Assembly: GCF_016056295.1 (NCBI RefSeq)
Contig: NZ_JAECZB010000009.1
Location: 33,730 to 97,729 of the forward strand
DNA from: Atlanticothrix silvestris CENA357
GTDB lineage: Bacteria; Cyanobacteriota; Cyanobacteriia; Cyanobacteriales; Nostocaceae
Direction: 5' to 3'
Length of the DNA: 64,000 bases
Part shown: positions 1-9,280 of the stretch, piece after piece
Layout of the letters: every line of letters begins with the position of its first letter
Position numbering within the stretch: position 1 is the first letter of the stretch
Notes under the pieces: model-generated
Told to the model about the DNA's origin: nothing
What the model saw: the letters and a program-made list of their open reading frames with translations, nothing else
The model's database searches: none
Position numbers and translations under genes: made by a program

Positions 1-521
1 GAAAATTCGACAATTTGATCACCATCTAACTCCAGATGACCAAACCGGGCTGGCGGTCGTACTGCTGTTAAGGTAGCGAGTTTGCCATGAGAGCGATGGA
101 ATGCCAGCAGTTCATGCAAATTTAAATCGGAAACTCCATCACCCCAGGTGAGCATAAAAGTCTGATTGTCTACATAGGGAGCTAGCCGTTTGATACGACC
201 ACCTGTGTTGGTGTTAAGTCCGGTATCAACTAACTCAACTATCCAGTTTGGTTTGTAACCCCCATGCATTTTAAATTCGCCAGTTTGTAAGTTGACAGTG
301 AGGTTACTGTTCAGAGAACAATAGTCCACCATATATTTTTTGATGACTTCAGCTTTATAGCCAAGAGCGATCGCAAAATTATTGAAGCCATAGTGGGCAT
401 AATGCATCATAATGTGCCACAGGATGGGCTGCCCACCAATTTCGATCATAGGCTTAGGTTTGCTTTCAGTTTCTTCAGCCAGGCGGGTGCCTAAACCTCC
501 AGCCAGAATTGCAACTTTCAT
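1..521 (-). CDS. rfbF: Glucose-1-phosphate cytidylyltransferase, 3' part cut by the window edge
   Basis: The enzyme joins CTP and glucose 1-phosphate to make CDP-glucose, the first step to CDP-deoxysugars of surface glycans. Translating the minus strand from the ATG at 521 gives a start MKVAILAGGLGTRLAEET, the nucleotidyltransferase signature (GGxGTRL) that binds the nucleotide. KPKPMIEIGGQPILWHIM and, further on, LTWGDGVSDLN follow; both are characteristic of the RfbF branch rather than the RmlA branch. About 173 codons are present of a usual 255 or so, and the frame is open to base 1, so the gene continues out of the window. CDP-glucose dehydratase and similar genes would be expected further left, but this cannot be checked here. 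Confidence 0.9.
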   Translation of the reverse strand, partial: MKVAILAGGLGTRLAEETESKPKPMIEIGGQPILWHIMMHYAHYGFNNFAIALGYKAEVIKKYMVDYCSLNSNLTVNLQTGEFKMHGGYKPNWIVELVDTGLNTNTGGRIKRLAPYVDNQTFMLTWGDGVSDLNLHELLAFHRSHGKLATLTAVRPPARFGHLELDGDQIVEF

Positions 522-2025
522 AGTTGAATAATTAGATCGTTGTTGAAATTAATTTGAGATACTGTTGTAACTATTCCCGCTTGAATCATCCCTCAAGCAA
601 ATATGCAATGCTGGTTTTGCAAACATGGCTTTTGATACCTAGCATTCGACTTTCCATATCACACCGTTACTCGTAACTCACTAACGGTTGAGCTCTGTGG
701 ATTCCTTGCAAGGGAGGAAGCGGCATGTGAATTAAAGTTGGGATATGAGGCATCAACCTGATGGGCTTTTTTAACCTGCTCGTTAAAAAAGAGATGAGAG
801 AGCTGTAGTGCTTAAAAATCGGCGTTGCTGATTAATGGGATGATTTTTATCTCACGCAAAGGCGCAAAGGGTAAGAGTTGTCAAAGTTAAATTTTAATCA
901 TTTCATCCCGCACTTATGCAATACCAAAAAATCTGATCGGGATCGCAAACATGGTTTTTCAGCAGATGTTGTACTGTTTCTTTGAAAACCAAATTAACAG
1001 GCACATTAATTTTATCTTGAAGTTTGAGATACTTAGCAAAGACCGAACCATAAGCTGTAATATAGCAGTTCTCGCTTAGGTGCAGTACAGTTTTGATCTC
1101 TCTCCAAACCTCTCTCCTTTTAAGAGAGAAGCTTTGAGTTTTACTCCCCAACGCTAGTAGCGAAGGGGCTGGGGGTTAGGTCTGTATTCTGTATTCCATG
1201 CAATTAAAAACTGCTATAATCAAACCGACCACATCTCGTGGTTGCCCCCAATCGATGTAATACAGTCCTTTGTAATCGTGGAGAAACGAGCCTACAAAAA
1301 TTTAGGTGCTACTTCTTAGACGCGCTTTTATGGGAGACCTAACCCCAATCCCTAAAAGGGATTTGGAGATAATTTAAAGCTTCTCTCTTTGCAAGAGAGA
1401 GGAGGAGACATAATAACTTCTCCTATAATCGACACTGCATGAATGGTGGGCGAACAAAACTTTTCAAAACAAAGAAGTTTTCCATATCCGGTGAAAAGGC
1501 AGATCCAGAAATAGTTATAAATAAACTAGGAAAACACATTGCTAATTTAGATATAACCGTGTGGGTATGTACTTCATGCGTGAATATTATCAGTCGCACA
1601 CCACAATAATCAATGGAAATGCAACAACATTTATTTACCAAAAATTTTATTGGTTAAATAAGTATAAAATAATAAAATAAACTAATAAAAATAACAAGCC
1701 AATCCGTGTCTACGCTCTGGCAATATAGGTGGTTCTGGTTGGGGACTACCCATTACATCTGCGATCATTTTTGCACATTAAAGTAGTTCAGACGTTATGA
1801 GCCAATCAAGTAAATATACTATATTGATTATTAGCCTGCCTTCTAAATAGGTAGTAAGTAATGGACAAAATACATTTGTTAATTACCATGATGGTTATCA
1901 ATTAGTAAATTTGTTCAGAAATTCACTTAACATTTTTGAATGTTACAAAAATGTAGTATGATTTAACAACAAAGTTTGAATTTTGTATAGACACAGAATG
2001 GCTTACCGTAAGATAGCGGTATTAA
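522..2025. other. 1.5 kb AT-rich intergenic stretch without a supported gene
   Basis: No convincing gene is seen. Two short open frames (about 903-1151 and 1423-1641, minus strand) lack a recognisable domain, and the first begins inside dispersed-repeat DNA. The stretch holds the copy of the 'ctcacgcaaaggcgcaaag' motif near 852-870 and the inverted-repeat element described at 1081-1405. The part from 1640 to 2025 is AT-rich with no clear structure. Confidence 0.6.
1081..1405. repeat. MITE-like segment with inverted outer arms
   Basis: The left arm (about 1099-1135, ctctctcc...aagagagaagcttt) returns as its reverse complement at about 1376-1405 (aaagcttctctctttgcaagagag). Inside these arms, ggggttaggtct at 1171-1182 pairs with agacctaacccc near 1334-1345. 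The arms therefore nest and could fold into one long hairpin. The core (about 1183-1333) has no gene. Such paired repeats are typical non-autonomous dispersed elements of Nostocales; no target duplication was identified. Confidence 0.55.
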
Positions 2026-2898
2026 TCACCCACGTTTATCAACTACAGACTTGATCATTCTATCATCCATACACCGTTGCTTTTCTACACGCATTCGGTT
2101 AAATTTTGGTATATCAATCCATCGATAAATTGCATCTACAAATGGTGAATATAATTGTCCAATTGCAAATAGTAATCTCGTAAAACATTCTGTTATTAGT
2201 TCTTGATTAACAATTATTTCTGCCTTATTTTGCTTAATAGCTCGGATTACAGCATTCGCTACATAAGTTGGTGTAGATTTACCAGCTAATTGTGGCGCAA
2301 TGGAGCTATTTTTAGCAACTGACCCTATTGGAGATATATACCCTGGACAAATTACAGACATCTCCACTCCGGTACCAACCAATTCTTGCCGCATAGCATC
2401 ACTCCATATAATCAAACCTGCTTTACTTGCAGAATAAGTACTGCTATAAGCAACTCCTTTTTTACCACCTAAAGAAGCTATATTTACAATGTGTCCACTA
2501 CGCTGTTTCAACATATTTGGCAAAAACAAACGGGTTAATTCAATGGGAGAAAGTAGATTTACTTCCAACACTGACTGGATTTCATCTAAAGAATAATCGG
2601 TAAAAAACTGACAAATTTCTATGCCAGCATTATTAATTAATATATCAACTTTTCCCACAGATTGATGAATCAAGTATTTGAGAGTTGACAATTTATTTAC
2701 ATCCTTAAGATCAAAGGGGATGCTGATGCTTTTGCCGCCCAAAGCCGTGATTTCATCACATGTTATATCTAGTTCTGCCTTGGAGCGAGAAACACAAACG
2801 ACAGTTGCTTTTTCTATCGCCAGGGCACGGGCAATATATACTCCCAAACCGCGTGAAGCACCTGTTAGAAGTACTGTCTTACCTGCTAAATTTGTCAT
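2026..2898 (-). CDS. Short-chain dehydrogenase/reductase (SDR), substrate unknown
   Basis: A cytosolic NAD(P)-dependent oxidoreductase of 290 residues. It has the Rossmann motif TGASRGLG at 12-19, NNAG at 89-92, the structural Asn114 and the catalytic set Ser142, Tyr155 and Lys159 (YSASK), so all active-site residues are intact. The extra C-terminal tail of about 70 residues after the core, with SVICPGYI in place of the usual PG..xT, resembles classical SDRs that act on lipids or sterol-like substrates, but this is only an impression. The start is supported by aaggag six bases upstream of the ATG. It is the first of five minus-strand genes separated by wide gaps and may belong to a glycoside or glycolipid pathway; the substrate cannot be read from the sequence. 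Confidence 0.85.
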   Translation of the reverse strand: MTNLAGKTVLLTGASRGLGVYIARALAIEKATVVCVSRSKAELDITCDEITALGGKSISIPFDLKDVNKLSTLKYLIHQSVGKVDILINNAGIEICQFFTDYSLDEIQSVLEVNLLSPIELTRLFLPNMLKQRSGHIVNIASLGGKKGVAYSSTYSASKAGLIIWSDAMRQELVGTGVEMSVICPGYISPIGSVAKNSSIAPQLAGKSTPTYVANAVIRAIKQNKAEIIVNQELITECFTRLLFAIGQLYSPFVDAIYRWIDIPKFNRMRVEKQRCMDDRMIKSVVDKRG

Positions 2899-3580
2899 AA
2901 ATAACTCCTTATTCTGTTATTGTTAACACTCTTGATAAAAGTCGAAATTTAGAACTGTTTTTGAGGTTCTATTATTTAAGTACAGCTACTTTTAACTTTC
3001 CCTGTTTAGACCATGCTTTAAAAATAAGTTTGTTATCCTACTGAAGCCTTTACAGCATCAAAGAAACTAAAGCTTTGTACACTCTTCAGGTTTCGTTTTA
3101 TCAATTTTGAATTATTTATATAATATGTTACTGAGATACTCAATTGCAACTCATATGCAACACATTGAGGATATGAAGAATTGGCATTGATAACTATTAG
3201 TAATGAGTCATTTGTTGTAAACACAAATGACTCATTACAACTTATTTTAAAATTTAAATACTTAGTAGCTTAATACACGTTTAATATAATAAAAATTTCG
3301 ACAAACAATTATTATTAAATTTACTTAATTTTATCAAGTTATCTATTTAATATAACTTTGACTTCTCTCAAATTATTATAGTTAGAGGTGACTGTTTGAC
3401 ATGATAAAAAAAGTGATCATTCTTGCAATATATCAGGTTCCAACCACCTAGATTACAAGAGCGATCGCAATTGCATATCATAATAATTTAAAGTTTGCAA
3501 AACCCTTTTAAACTAATATTTAATTGATTTTAAGCGTTAAACATTAGTTTCTCTGAGCAACATTATCTATATTGCTAATT
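2899..3580. other. Intergenic gap of about 680 bases, very AT-rich
   Basis: No gene is supported. A 63-codon open frame at 3033-3224 (minus) has no recognisable domain and a composition like its non-coding surroundings. The gap holds the repeat at 3133-3161 that recurs at 8954-8982. Confidence 0.6.
3133..3161 (+). repeat. 29-base repeat, copy A (gagatactcaa..gcaactca.atgcaac)
   Basis: The sequence gagatactcaattgcaac followed by tcatatgcaac matches 8954-8982 at 26 of 29 positions. Copies A and B lie in the two large gaps that bracket the accessory group 3.5-8.6 kb, in the same orientation. No open frame or known element explains it. Confidence 0.6.
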
Positions 3581-5065
3581 TTACCAAAAAGCTTTTGCTT
3601 CTTTCCCTTCTAATACGTCAGGATTTTGTATGCTCCTCTTCTTGATTTGTCGATATGTAAAAAAGGCAATGATCAAAAATTTTAGTTTTTTAACTATTGT
3701 AAATAAATTATTGTTTGTATCTATTATATGTTTAAAAATTTCAATTTTTTTTGTCAAAGGTAGCCACCAAGGTAAGCCATCATCTACAATTTTTTTAATG
3801 TTATGCTCTCCATATAGTAATTTCAATCCTTGAACAGAATTAGTCCATCTATAGATTTGTTCTATCCAAGCTTTTTTTGGCGGATTATCTGTTGTCATAT
3901 CTGTAACTTTAGGGGTTCTATTTGTAGCGACAACATCTATCAATATGTCGCCTTTAAAGCCTGCATATTCTGCCAAGATAGTGAGATGAGAGTCTTCACA
4001 TCGACTTCCTGGATAACTTTCGGCAATCACTGTTAACAAGCTAATTATGATATCAGTTTTACCAAATGTACCACCTCCAGGTTTAGTCATAAAACTGCTA
4101 AATCTACCGTGAACAATATCTAAAAACCATTGAATAGGAGGCAAATCTTCGCTAAAATTAGGCACCAAGACCTCAAGTTTATCTAACATAGCTTTTTGAT
4201 AAACTAAAAATTTATGTTTTACACCCAAAATATCTATACCCGACTGATTTTTTAGCTGATTTATGATTATTTTCAAACCGTTAGAATCTGGCTCGATAAA
4301 TGAATACTTATGCTCTACTAAAAATTGAGATTCAGCATCAAAAGTTACTAAAATTGCAGGTGGTATCCACCCATTATCTATACTCTTAATCAGTAATGAG
4401 CCATAAATATCTCCCAGAACTCGAATTTTACCTGCTGAGTATTGCCCCTCTTGTTGATGAACAACAAATATCCTATATTTAGTTGGAGGAAAGTCAATGT
4501 TAGTTATGCAATAGGGTTTACCTTCGCACATTAAATTGTCAAATATTTTAGCTGGAGTGTTATTTGCCACTTTTTCTCCAGTATAAAGATGAATCACTTG
4601 GACATCTGGACGCAAAGTAAAACGATCAATAACAGCCGGACATTCAAAACCATTGTTGAGACCGATTATTATATCAGCCATCATTTCTATTTCAGAGATT
4701 TGTTGGATAATTTTTGGGATAGTATAGGGTAAATAATTTTCAGCACCTTTAGCAGCTGCTACTATTCCTAATATTCTTATATGGTCAAAAGTATTGTTAG
4801 TTTTAGCTTGAATCCATGCTCTGTAAGACAAAACATTTTTTACGTCCGCTTCTAACGTTTTGTCTTGTTGTTTGCGTAATGTAAGTCCTGGTTCTCCTAA
4901 AAATTTATTAGAGAAATCATATTTTAATGATAGCTTAGTCAACATCATTGCTTTGATCCTTACCTTGCCAATAATTAAATATTCAAGTTTTACTGTGCCG
5001 TATTCTCGTTTTATGAGCAGGTTTGCTAGATAAAAATATTGGTTATCAGTAGTGACAACCAACAT
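3581..5065 (-). CDS. Unrecognised protein, possibly a GT-A-fold glycosyltransferase
   Basis: I do not recognise a family with confidence. Seen: 494 residues, no signal peptide, and a region from about residue 97 that reads like the first strand and helices of a GT-A nucleotide-sugar domain (RILGIVAAAKGAENYLPYTI, then MMADIIIGLNNG at 128-139). At 241-247 there is TFDAESQ, which could be the DxD-like metal motif after a strand (AILVTFDAES). A later stretch, FMTKPGGGTFGKTDII, is also glycine-rich like an acceptor loop. The C-terminus (about 440-475) is hydrophobic and basic and may touch the membrane. The start is supported by gagg seven bases upstream. Its place between an SDR and a methyltransferase, close to another glycosyltransferase, fits a role in building a glycosylated metabolite; that is inference. 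Confidence 0.6.
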   Translation of the reverse strand: MLVVTTDNQYFYLANLLIKREYGTVKLEYLIIGKVRIKAMMLTKLSLKYDFSNKFLGEPGLTLRKQQDKTLEADVKNVLSYRAWIQAKTNNTFDHIRILGIVAAAKGAENYLPYTIPKIIQQISEIEMMADIIIGLNNGFECPAVIDRFTLRPDVQVIHLYTGEKVANNTPAKIFDNLMCEGKPYCITNIDFPPTKYRIFVVHQQEGQYSAGKIRVLGDIYGSLLIKSIDNGWIPPAILVTFDAESQFLVEHKYSFIEPDSNGLKIIINQLKNQSGIDILGVKHKFLVYQKAMLDKLEVLVPNFSEDLPPIQWFLDIVHGRFSSFMTKPGGGTFGKTDIIISLLTVIAESYPGSRCEDSHLTILAEYAGFKGDILIDVVATNRTPKVTDMTTDNPPKKAWIEQIYRWTNSVQGLKLLYGEHNIKKIVDDGLPWWLPLTKKIEIFKHIIDTNNNLFTIVKKLKFLIIAFFTYRQIKKRSIQNPDVLEGKEAKAFW

Positions 5066-5300
5066 AGTTTTTCCTCTATTATTTAACTTGGTAGTATGGA
5101 ATCATGACGCTCCTACCACTGTCATATTTAAGTACTGTATTATTTCTAACGACAGCAGATAGTTAAGCGGAATTTTTTATTTTTTAGACATTCTCTTAGT
5201 GCTATTTAATCAATAACCACTATCTTTAATATGCATGATCATGTAAAACAAAAAGAGCAAATAAATAGGTTAAATGAGCGCATCTTTATTCAAAAGCTCA

Positions 5301-6134
5301 TCAAATTTTGAAGTCATTTAATTTCATCAAATGTAATCCATACATACTTTGAAACCTTGGAAATAGCGACATCATCAACCGTTCTATAAAGGGAAATCTA
5401 TTTAAGTATTGAGGAAAATCTGCTGGAATATAGACTGAACGATGTACCTGATACCTTGAATCCCAAGCTTGCATTTCCTGAATATTGCGAATTCCCCACT
5501 GGAACTGAGCATTTGTATATTTAACTGCATCGAATCTACGGCGAATTTTGATTAAAAATGGGGAGGTGGCATCAAATAAAATCCACGAACCCGGAAAGTT
5601 TTCTGCCAATGTTTTAAATATATTTTTAACCTGCTGCTCAGAAAAATAAAGTAAAACACCTTCTGCAATAAACAACATTGGCCCATTGCTTAAGCTTTTC
5701 ACTTGATCTATCCACTCTGTTTCCAATATTGAAGCTGAGATGAAACGATGGCGATCGCTTTCTTGAAAAAAGCGTTTTCTGACAGCGATTGTATCAGGTA
5801 AATCTAGATCAAACCAGTGTAAACTTCCATCATCTAATCGTTCAAATCTATTATTCAGACCTGTACCAATTTCTAAAACTGAGGTCTGGGGATGGGTTTG
5901 TAAAAATTGTGTAACTATCTCATCGAATGCTCTATTACGAAGACATATTATAGCTTGAGAGCTTTTTTCTTGGGAGAATTTATGAAAATCATAGTCGATT
6001 TTAGCTAGGATAGTAGCAGCTTTTGAGTCAATCAAAATGGGATCGATTTGGTTCATCTCACACGCTCGTGCCCAAAGTGTAATTAGCAGCGTTTCTTGAA
6101 TAATGCCCAAGCTGACAGTATTTGTATTAATCAT
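5301..6134 (-). CDS. Class I SAM methyltransferase, LCMT/PPM1 type (COG3315)
   Basis: A 277-residue O-methyltransferase of the leucine carboxyl methyltransferase family, the group that in bacteria often sits in polyketide or other natural-product clusters. Visible signs are SVLEIGTGLNNRF (85-97) for SAM binding, the following acidic pair FDLDLPD (108-114), and LFIAEGVLLYFSE, a highly characteristic family motif after strand 4. Arg66 and the preceding helix fit the usual N-terminal cap. No Shine-Dalgarno sequence is obvious before the ATG. The neighbouring GT2 and second methyltransferase point to small-molecule tailoring. The acceptor is unknown. Confidence 0.82.
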   Translation of the reverse strand: MINTNTVSLGIIQETLLITLWARACEMNQIDPILIDSKAATILAKIDYDFHKFSQEKSSQAIICLRNRAFDEIVTQFLQTHPQTSVLEIGTGLNNRFERLDDGSLHWFDLDLPDTIAVRKRFFQESDRHRFISASILETEWIDQVKSLSNGPMLFIAEGVLLYFSEQQVKNIFKTLAENFPGSWILFDATSPFLIKIRRRFDAVKYTNAQFQWGIRNIQEMQAWDSRYQVHRSVYIPADFPQYLNRFPFIERLMMSLFPRFQSMYGLHLMKLNDFKI

Positions 6135-6293
6135 TGTTATTTGTAAAAAATGGCGGGGGAGTTGTTATCTACTGAGATGTTGTATCGCTTGTAAGCATAT
6201 TGTGAGATTTTTCATCAACACAGCTTGCTGATTTCATATTTGCAGCTGATTTATTGACGATGATGCAACATTGAAGTTATGGAAATTTGTACT

Positions 6294-7553
6294 TCAAAGT
6301 GAAATGTTAGTGTCTAGTGATTTATTCGAGTGTCGATAAGGATAGTATTTAGTTAAACGAACATTCCAGGCATCTTTGATTTGATAGGTTATGCCACGCC
6401 ACTCGACACTTTGCGCCAACATCGCTGCTATAGTAGTGACTGCATAAACCAACTGTGTTAGCGGAATTGCTAGCAATATTTTTGCTATCATCACGACTGA
6501 AAAACTCTCCGTCAGTTCGCCCCGCGCTCGGAGTACTTGTCGCACGCCTTGCTCCCCTAATACCAGTAGTAAAGCCATTCCCAAAATATAGCTGATAGCT
6601 CCACCTGCAATCACAATCGCAGCATCAAAGTTACTAGTTATTAAAGCAATCACTAGCATTGGAGGGATCATGAACAAAGCTAATGTGCTAATGAATACGG
6701 CACTAGCAATCACAGTCCAGTTGGGATTATAGAGTCGCGCAACGAGTAATTGGCGTGTAATAAAGCGCAAACATTGGGCAAAATTACACTCCTCGCGGTT
6801 GCTCATCATAACTGAGGGTACAAATTTGACCTTTAAGCCAATTTCTCGCAATGCTTTGTGAATGGGGGTATCAACAGAAACTCCGTGTTTCCATGTTTCC
6901 AGCAGCTGCGCTTTGCGTAAGACTGAAATTTTTAATGCCATTGAGCCTCCCCAAGGGCATTGGTAGACATACATAAAGGTGACAGCTGCCGCGTTCCACA
7001 CATATCGAACTAGCGTACCCCACTTTCCAATTTGCGGTATGTACCAGCGATTTCCTGTGGTGGCTCCGACTTGCTTATCCGCTAAAGGTGCAACCAATTC
7101 ACGCAGCCAGTTAGGATGAGCGACAACATCAGCATCTAATAGAGCCACCACATCATAAGAATCGTCTAGTTGTGAGATGGCTTGAACTAATGCGCTACAT
7201 TTGAGACTGCAAGTGTCGTGTCGAAAGATTAAAGGGTTGACTTGGACATGTGTTGCTTGCTCTTGCAAGATCGTATTATTGACAATTTCCCAGGCTGGGT
7301 CTTCCTGACTATCAATGACAATGTGTACTTTATACTGTGGGTAATTCTGGTTTAACAGAGCATGGACACAGTTAGTTAAAAACGGATCGGCACCTCGCAG
7401 GGAAAGAACGATTGCAGCTTTAGGTAATGATTCATCCTGCACAGGCTCTGGACTTGGTGAATGGAATAATGATACTAAATTCAGCACTTGTAGGGTCTGG
7501 TAAATCACTAAACCTGCTAGAATGCCAAAAATAATCATTGCTAATTCGTTCAT
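6294..7553 (-). CDS. Membrane-bound family 2 glycosyltransferase
   Basis: A processive-type or lipid-directed GT2 of 419 residues. There is an N-terminal membrane anchor (about 5-30), the GT2 core starting at AAIVLSLRGADPFL (46-59), the metal-binding DAD at 140-142 ([15 protein letters not shown]), and RQLLVARLY (about 267-275), which stands where the QxxRW motif lies in related enzymes but departs from it. Three or four hydrophobic segments follow (about 280-375). The layout resembles ceramide-glucosyltransferase-like (GT21) and HpnI-like enzymes, so the acceptor is probably a lipid; that is inference from the architecture. It would work at the cytoplasmic membrane with a nucleotide sugar. 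Confidence 0.83.
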   Translation of the reverse strand: MNELAMIIFGILAGLVIYQTLQVLNLVSLFHSPSPEPVQDESLPKAAIVLSLRGADPFLTNCVHALLNQNYPQYKVHIVIDSQEDPAWEIVNNTILQEQATHVQVNPLIFRHDTCSLKCSALVQAISQLDDSYDVVALLDADVVAHPNWLRELVAPLADKQVGATTGNRWYIPQIGKWGTLVRYVWNAAAVTFMYVYQCPWGGSMALKISVLRKAQLLETWKHGVSVDTPIHKALREIGLKVKFVPSVMMSNREECNFAQCLRFITRQLLVARLYNPNWTVIASAVFISTLALFMIPPMLVIALITSNFDAAIVIAGGAISYILGMALLLVLGEQGVRQVLRARGELTESFSVVMIAKILLAIPLTQLVYAVTTIAAMLAQSVEWRGITYQIKDAWNVRLTKYYPYRHSNKSLDTNISL

Positions 7554-7676
7554 ATTGCCGATAATCCTGTCAGTTATCGAAATAAAAATCTTATTCCAAG
7601 AAGCTCATAATGATGAGTTTTTCTGCGCCAATTTAATTACGCGTACTGCAAAGCTGAGTCTTAGGTATTTGCCTAA

Positions 7677-8609
7677 TCAGCTCTTACGGAACATAACTGC
7701 CATTCCAGTTCGGAAACTCAACCAATAACCAAAAAGAGAGTAGAACCAAAATTTGTAGGAAGTCAGTGCTTTCCAAGGTTGAATAGATTCATAAACAACG
7801 TCAATCGATCCATCAAAAAGATTTTGGTACTGATTAAAAGCGCGAGTGTTCATGCTAAACCAGGGTGTATCGTAATAAGAACGATCAAAGAAATCTACAG
7901 ATTTCCACCCTTGGAGATGCCCTAAAGATTCAAGAATTTCACGAGTGTAGATATGAAGATGATAGGGGACATGCACCTGATTATAAAAATCGGATACATC
8001 GGGTCGAGTAAGATCAAGATGAGCAGCATTTGGTGTGCCAATTAGAATATATCCACCAGGTGCAAGTAAACTATCTAACTCAGATAATAGTTCATTAGGA
8101 TCTTCAACATGTTCAATCACTTCTTGGAGCAAGATATAATCGAATGGCCCATGTTGTAATGTTGTGCGATCGCCAAAGCCGTCTTCAGGAGCATAAAGGT
8201 CGTAACCATGACAATTGGTAAAGCCTTGTTGTCGCAAATATTCTAGGAATAAACCATTAGCACAGCCATAATCAAGTAATGAATGACTCTTGGAAAAGCC
8301 ATGTTTTGTCATTCTTCGGGTAAGATTTTGAAAAATTAAGCGGTATTGCCATGTGAGTTTTGCCTGGGCAATAGGATATTTTGCGTAGTAGTGTGGCAGA
8401 TCAACCACTTCTAGACAATTAATCGTCTGACATTTTGGGCATCGCCAAACATTGAAGGTTTCATTTTTAAAAGCTCTAAGATTACAAGCAAAAGTTGCAA
8501 ATGCAGATTTGTTATTCTCATTTATTGAGTGATTACAAACTATACATTGAACGCGCTTTTTACTAGTTTGCTCGTTGTTTTCTTGGGTTTTTAAGATACT
8601 CTTGATCAT
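7677..8609 (-). CDS. SAM-dependent methyltransferase with N-terminal zinc ribbon
   Basis: A 310-residue protein. Residues 22-25 (CIVC) and 57-60 (CPKC) form a likely four-cysteine zinc ribbon. The class I methyltransferase core follows: SLLDYGCANGLFLEYL (110-125) for SAM, FDYILLQEVIEHVEDP as motif II, and GGYILIGTPNA as motif III. The fusion of a two-CxxC ribbon with a Methyltransf_23-like domain is often found on sugar C- or N-methyltransferases and in surface-glycan clusters. It is the most upstream gene of the minus-strand accessory group. Substrate not known. Confidence 0.82.
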   Translation of the reverse strand: MIKSILKTQENNEQTSKKRVQCIVCNHSINENNKSAFATFACNLRAFKNETFNVWRCPKCQTINCLEVVDLPHYYAKYPIAQAKLTWQYRLIFQNLTRRMTKHGFSKSHSLLDYGCANGLFLEYLRQQGFTNCHGYDLYAPEDGFGDRTTLQHGPFDYILLQEVIEHVEDPNELLSELDSLLAPGGYILIGTPNAAHLDLTRPDVSDFYNQVHVPYHLHIYTREILESLGHLQGWKSVDFFDRSYYDTPWFSMNTRAFNQYQNLFDGSIDVVYESIQPWKALTSYKFWFYSLFGYWLSFRTGMAVMFRKS

Positions 8610-8953
8610 CTGTTTTCACCCTAAATTCCAAAATTTTTCAATAACTTCATTGGACAAATGGTAAATTTCTTATCCAGATTCCAACCCTTGAACTAACATG
8701 TGGAAGATTTTTGACAAATTCATAATTTCTCAAAAGTTCTCAAAAAGAACCCTTAGAAAAAATAAAGGTTATAATCTTCTACTATGGTCATCATTTTATA
8801 GACACTATAAAGAAGTATCTAGCAACGTTTGCAGATATCAGTAGCAATGGGAAATGCAGTTGAAACTACATTCATTTGGCTAAAAACTTGAATGCTATTT
8901 CATCATGCCGTTGAATAATGATGGCGTTGTGATTTGTATTCATACTATGGCAG

Positions 8954-8990
8954 TGAGATACTCAACCGCAACTCACATGCAACTCGTGTG
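8954..8990 (+). repeat. 29-base repeat, copy B, extended by 11-base steps
   Basis: It matches 3133-3161 with three substitutions. Here the motif gcaactc recurs at an 11-base step (gcaactcacat, gcaactcgtgt, gcaac), one helical turn apart, which is the kind of phasing seen in protein-binding sites. Function unknown. Confidence 0.55.
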
Positions 8991-9052
8991 CAACAACATG
9001 ACAATTTCAGGAATTTACCTTTAAATGCGTCTTCATTTCTGATGTTGAACTA

Positions 9053-9104
9053 ATCAAAAAAATTGCCAAGCCGACTGCTTATCTTGCTATCGGCTTGGCA
9101 ATTT
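9053..9104 (-). terminator. Intrinsic terminator downstream of desC
   Basis: A perfect 15-base inverted repeat: aaattgccaagccga at 9060-9074 and tcggcttggcaattt at 9090-9104, loop of 15 bases. Read on the minus strand the stem is followed by a run of seven T. It lies about 180 bases past the desC stop codon. The other strand also ends in a short T run, so it may act in both directions. Confidence 0.8.
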
Positions 9105-9280
9105 CATTGAATCCCATTGTGTGTTTATCGACAATTTATTGGGCTTCTACGCCCTTATCTGTAATTGCGTCACACTTTCACATTAACTTTGAAAGGCTTG
9201 TAGTGAATGCTTGGAAGCACTGAAATGCTGACTACAAAATTTTTATATGCAAGTGTTGGTTGCATCAATACCAACAATTG

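Larger units (their letters stand above)
8610..9280. other. Intergenic gap of about 670 bases with a repeat and a terminator
   Basis: No gene is supported. The gap carries copy B of the 29-base repeat (8954-8982) and a strong hairpin (9053-9104) described separately. The remainder is AT-rich without visible structure. Confidence 0.6.

Noticed and set aside
903..1151. 82-codon open frame on the minus strand
   Set aside because: Its 5' part lies in dispersed-repeat DNA, no domain is recognisable, and there is no ribosome site.
1423..1641. 72-codon open frame on the minus strand
   Set aside because: No domain, composition like the surrounding non-coding DNA.
3033..3224. 63-codon open frame on the minus strand
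   Set aside because: It covers the 29-base repeat and has no protein-like pattern.
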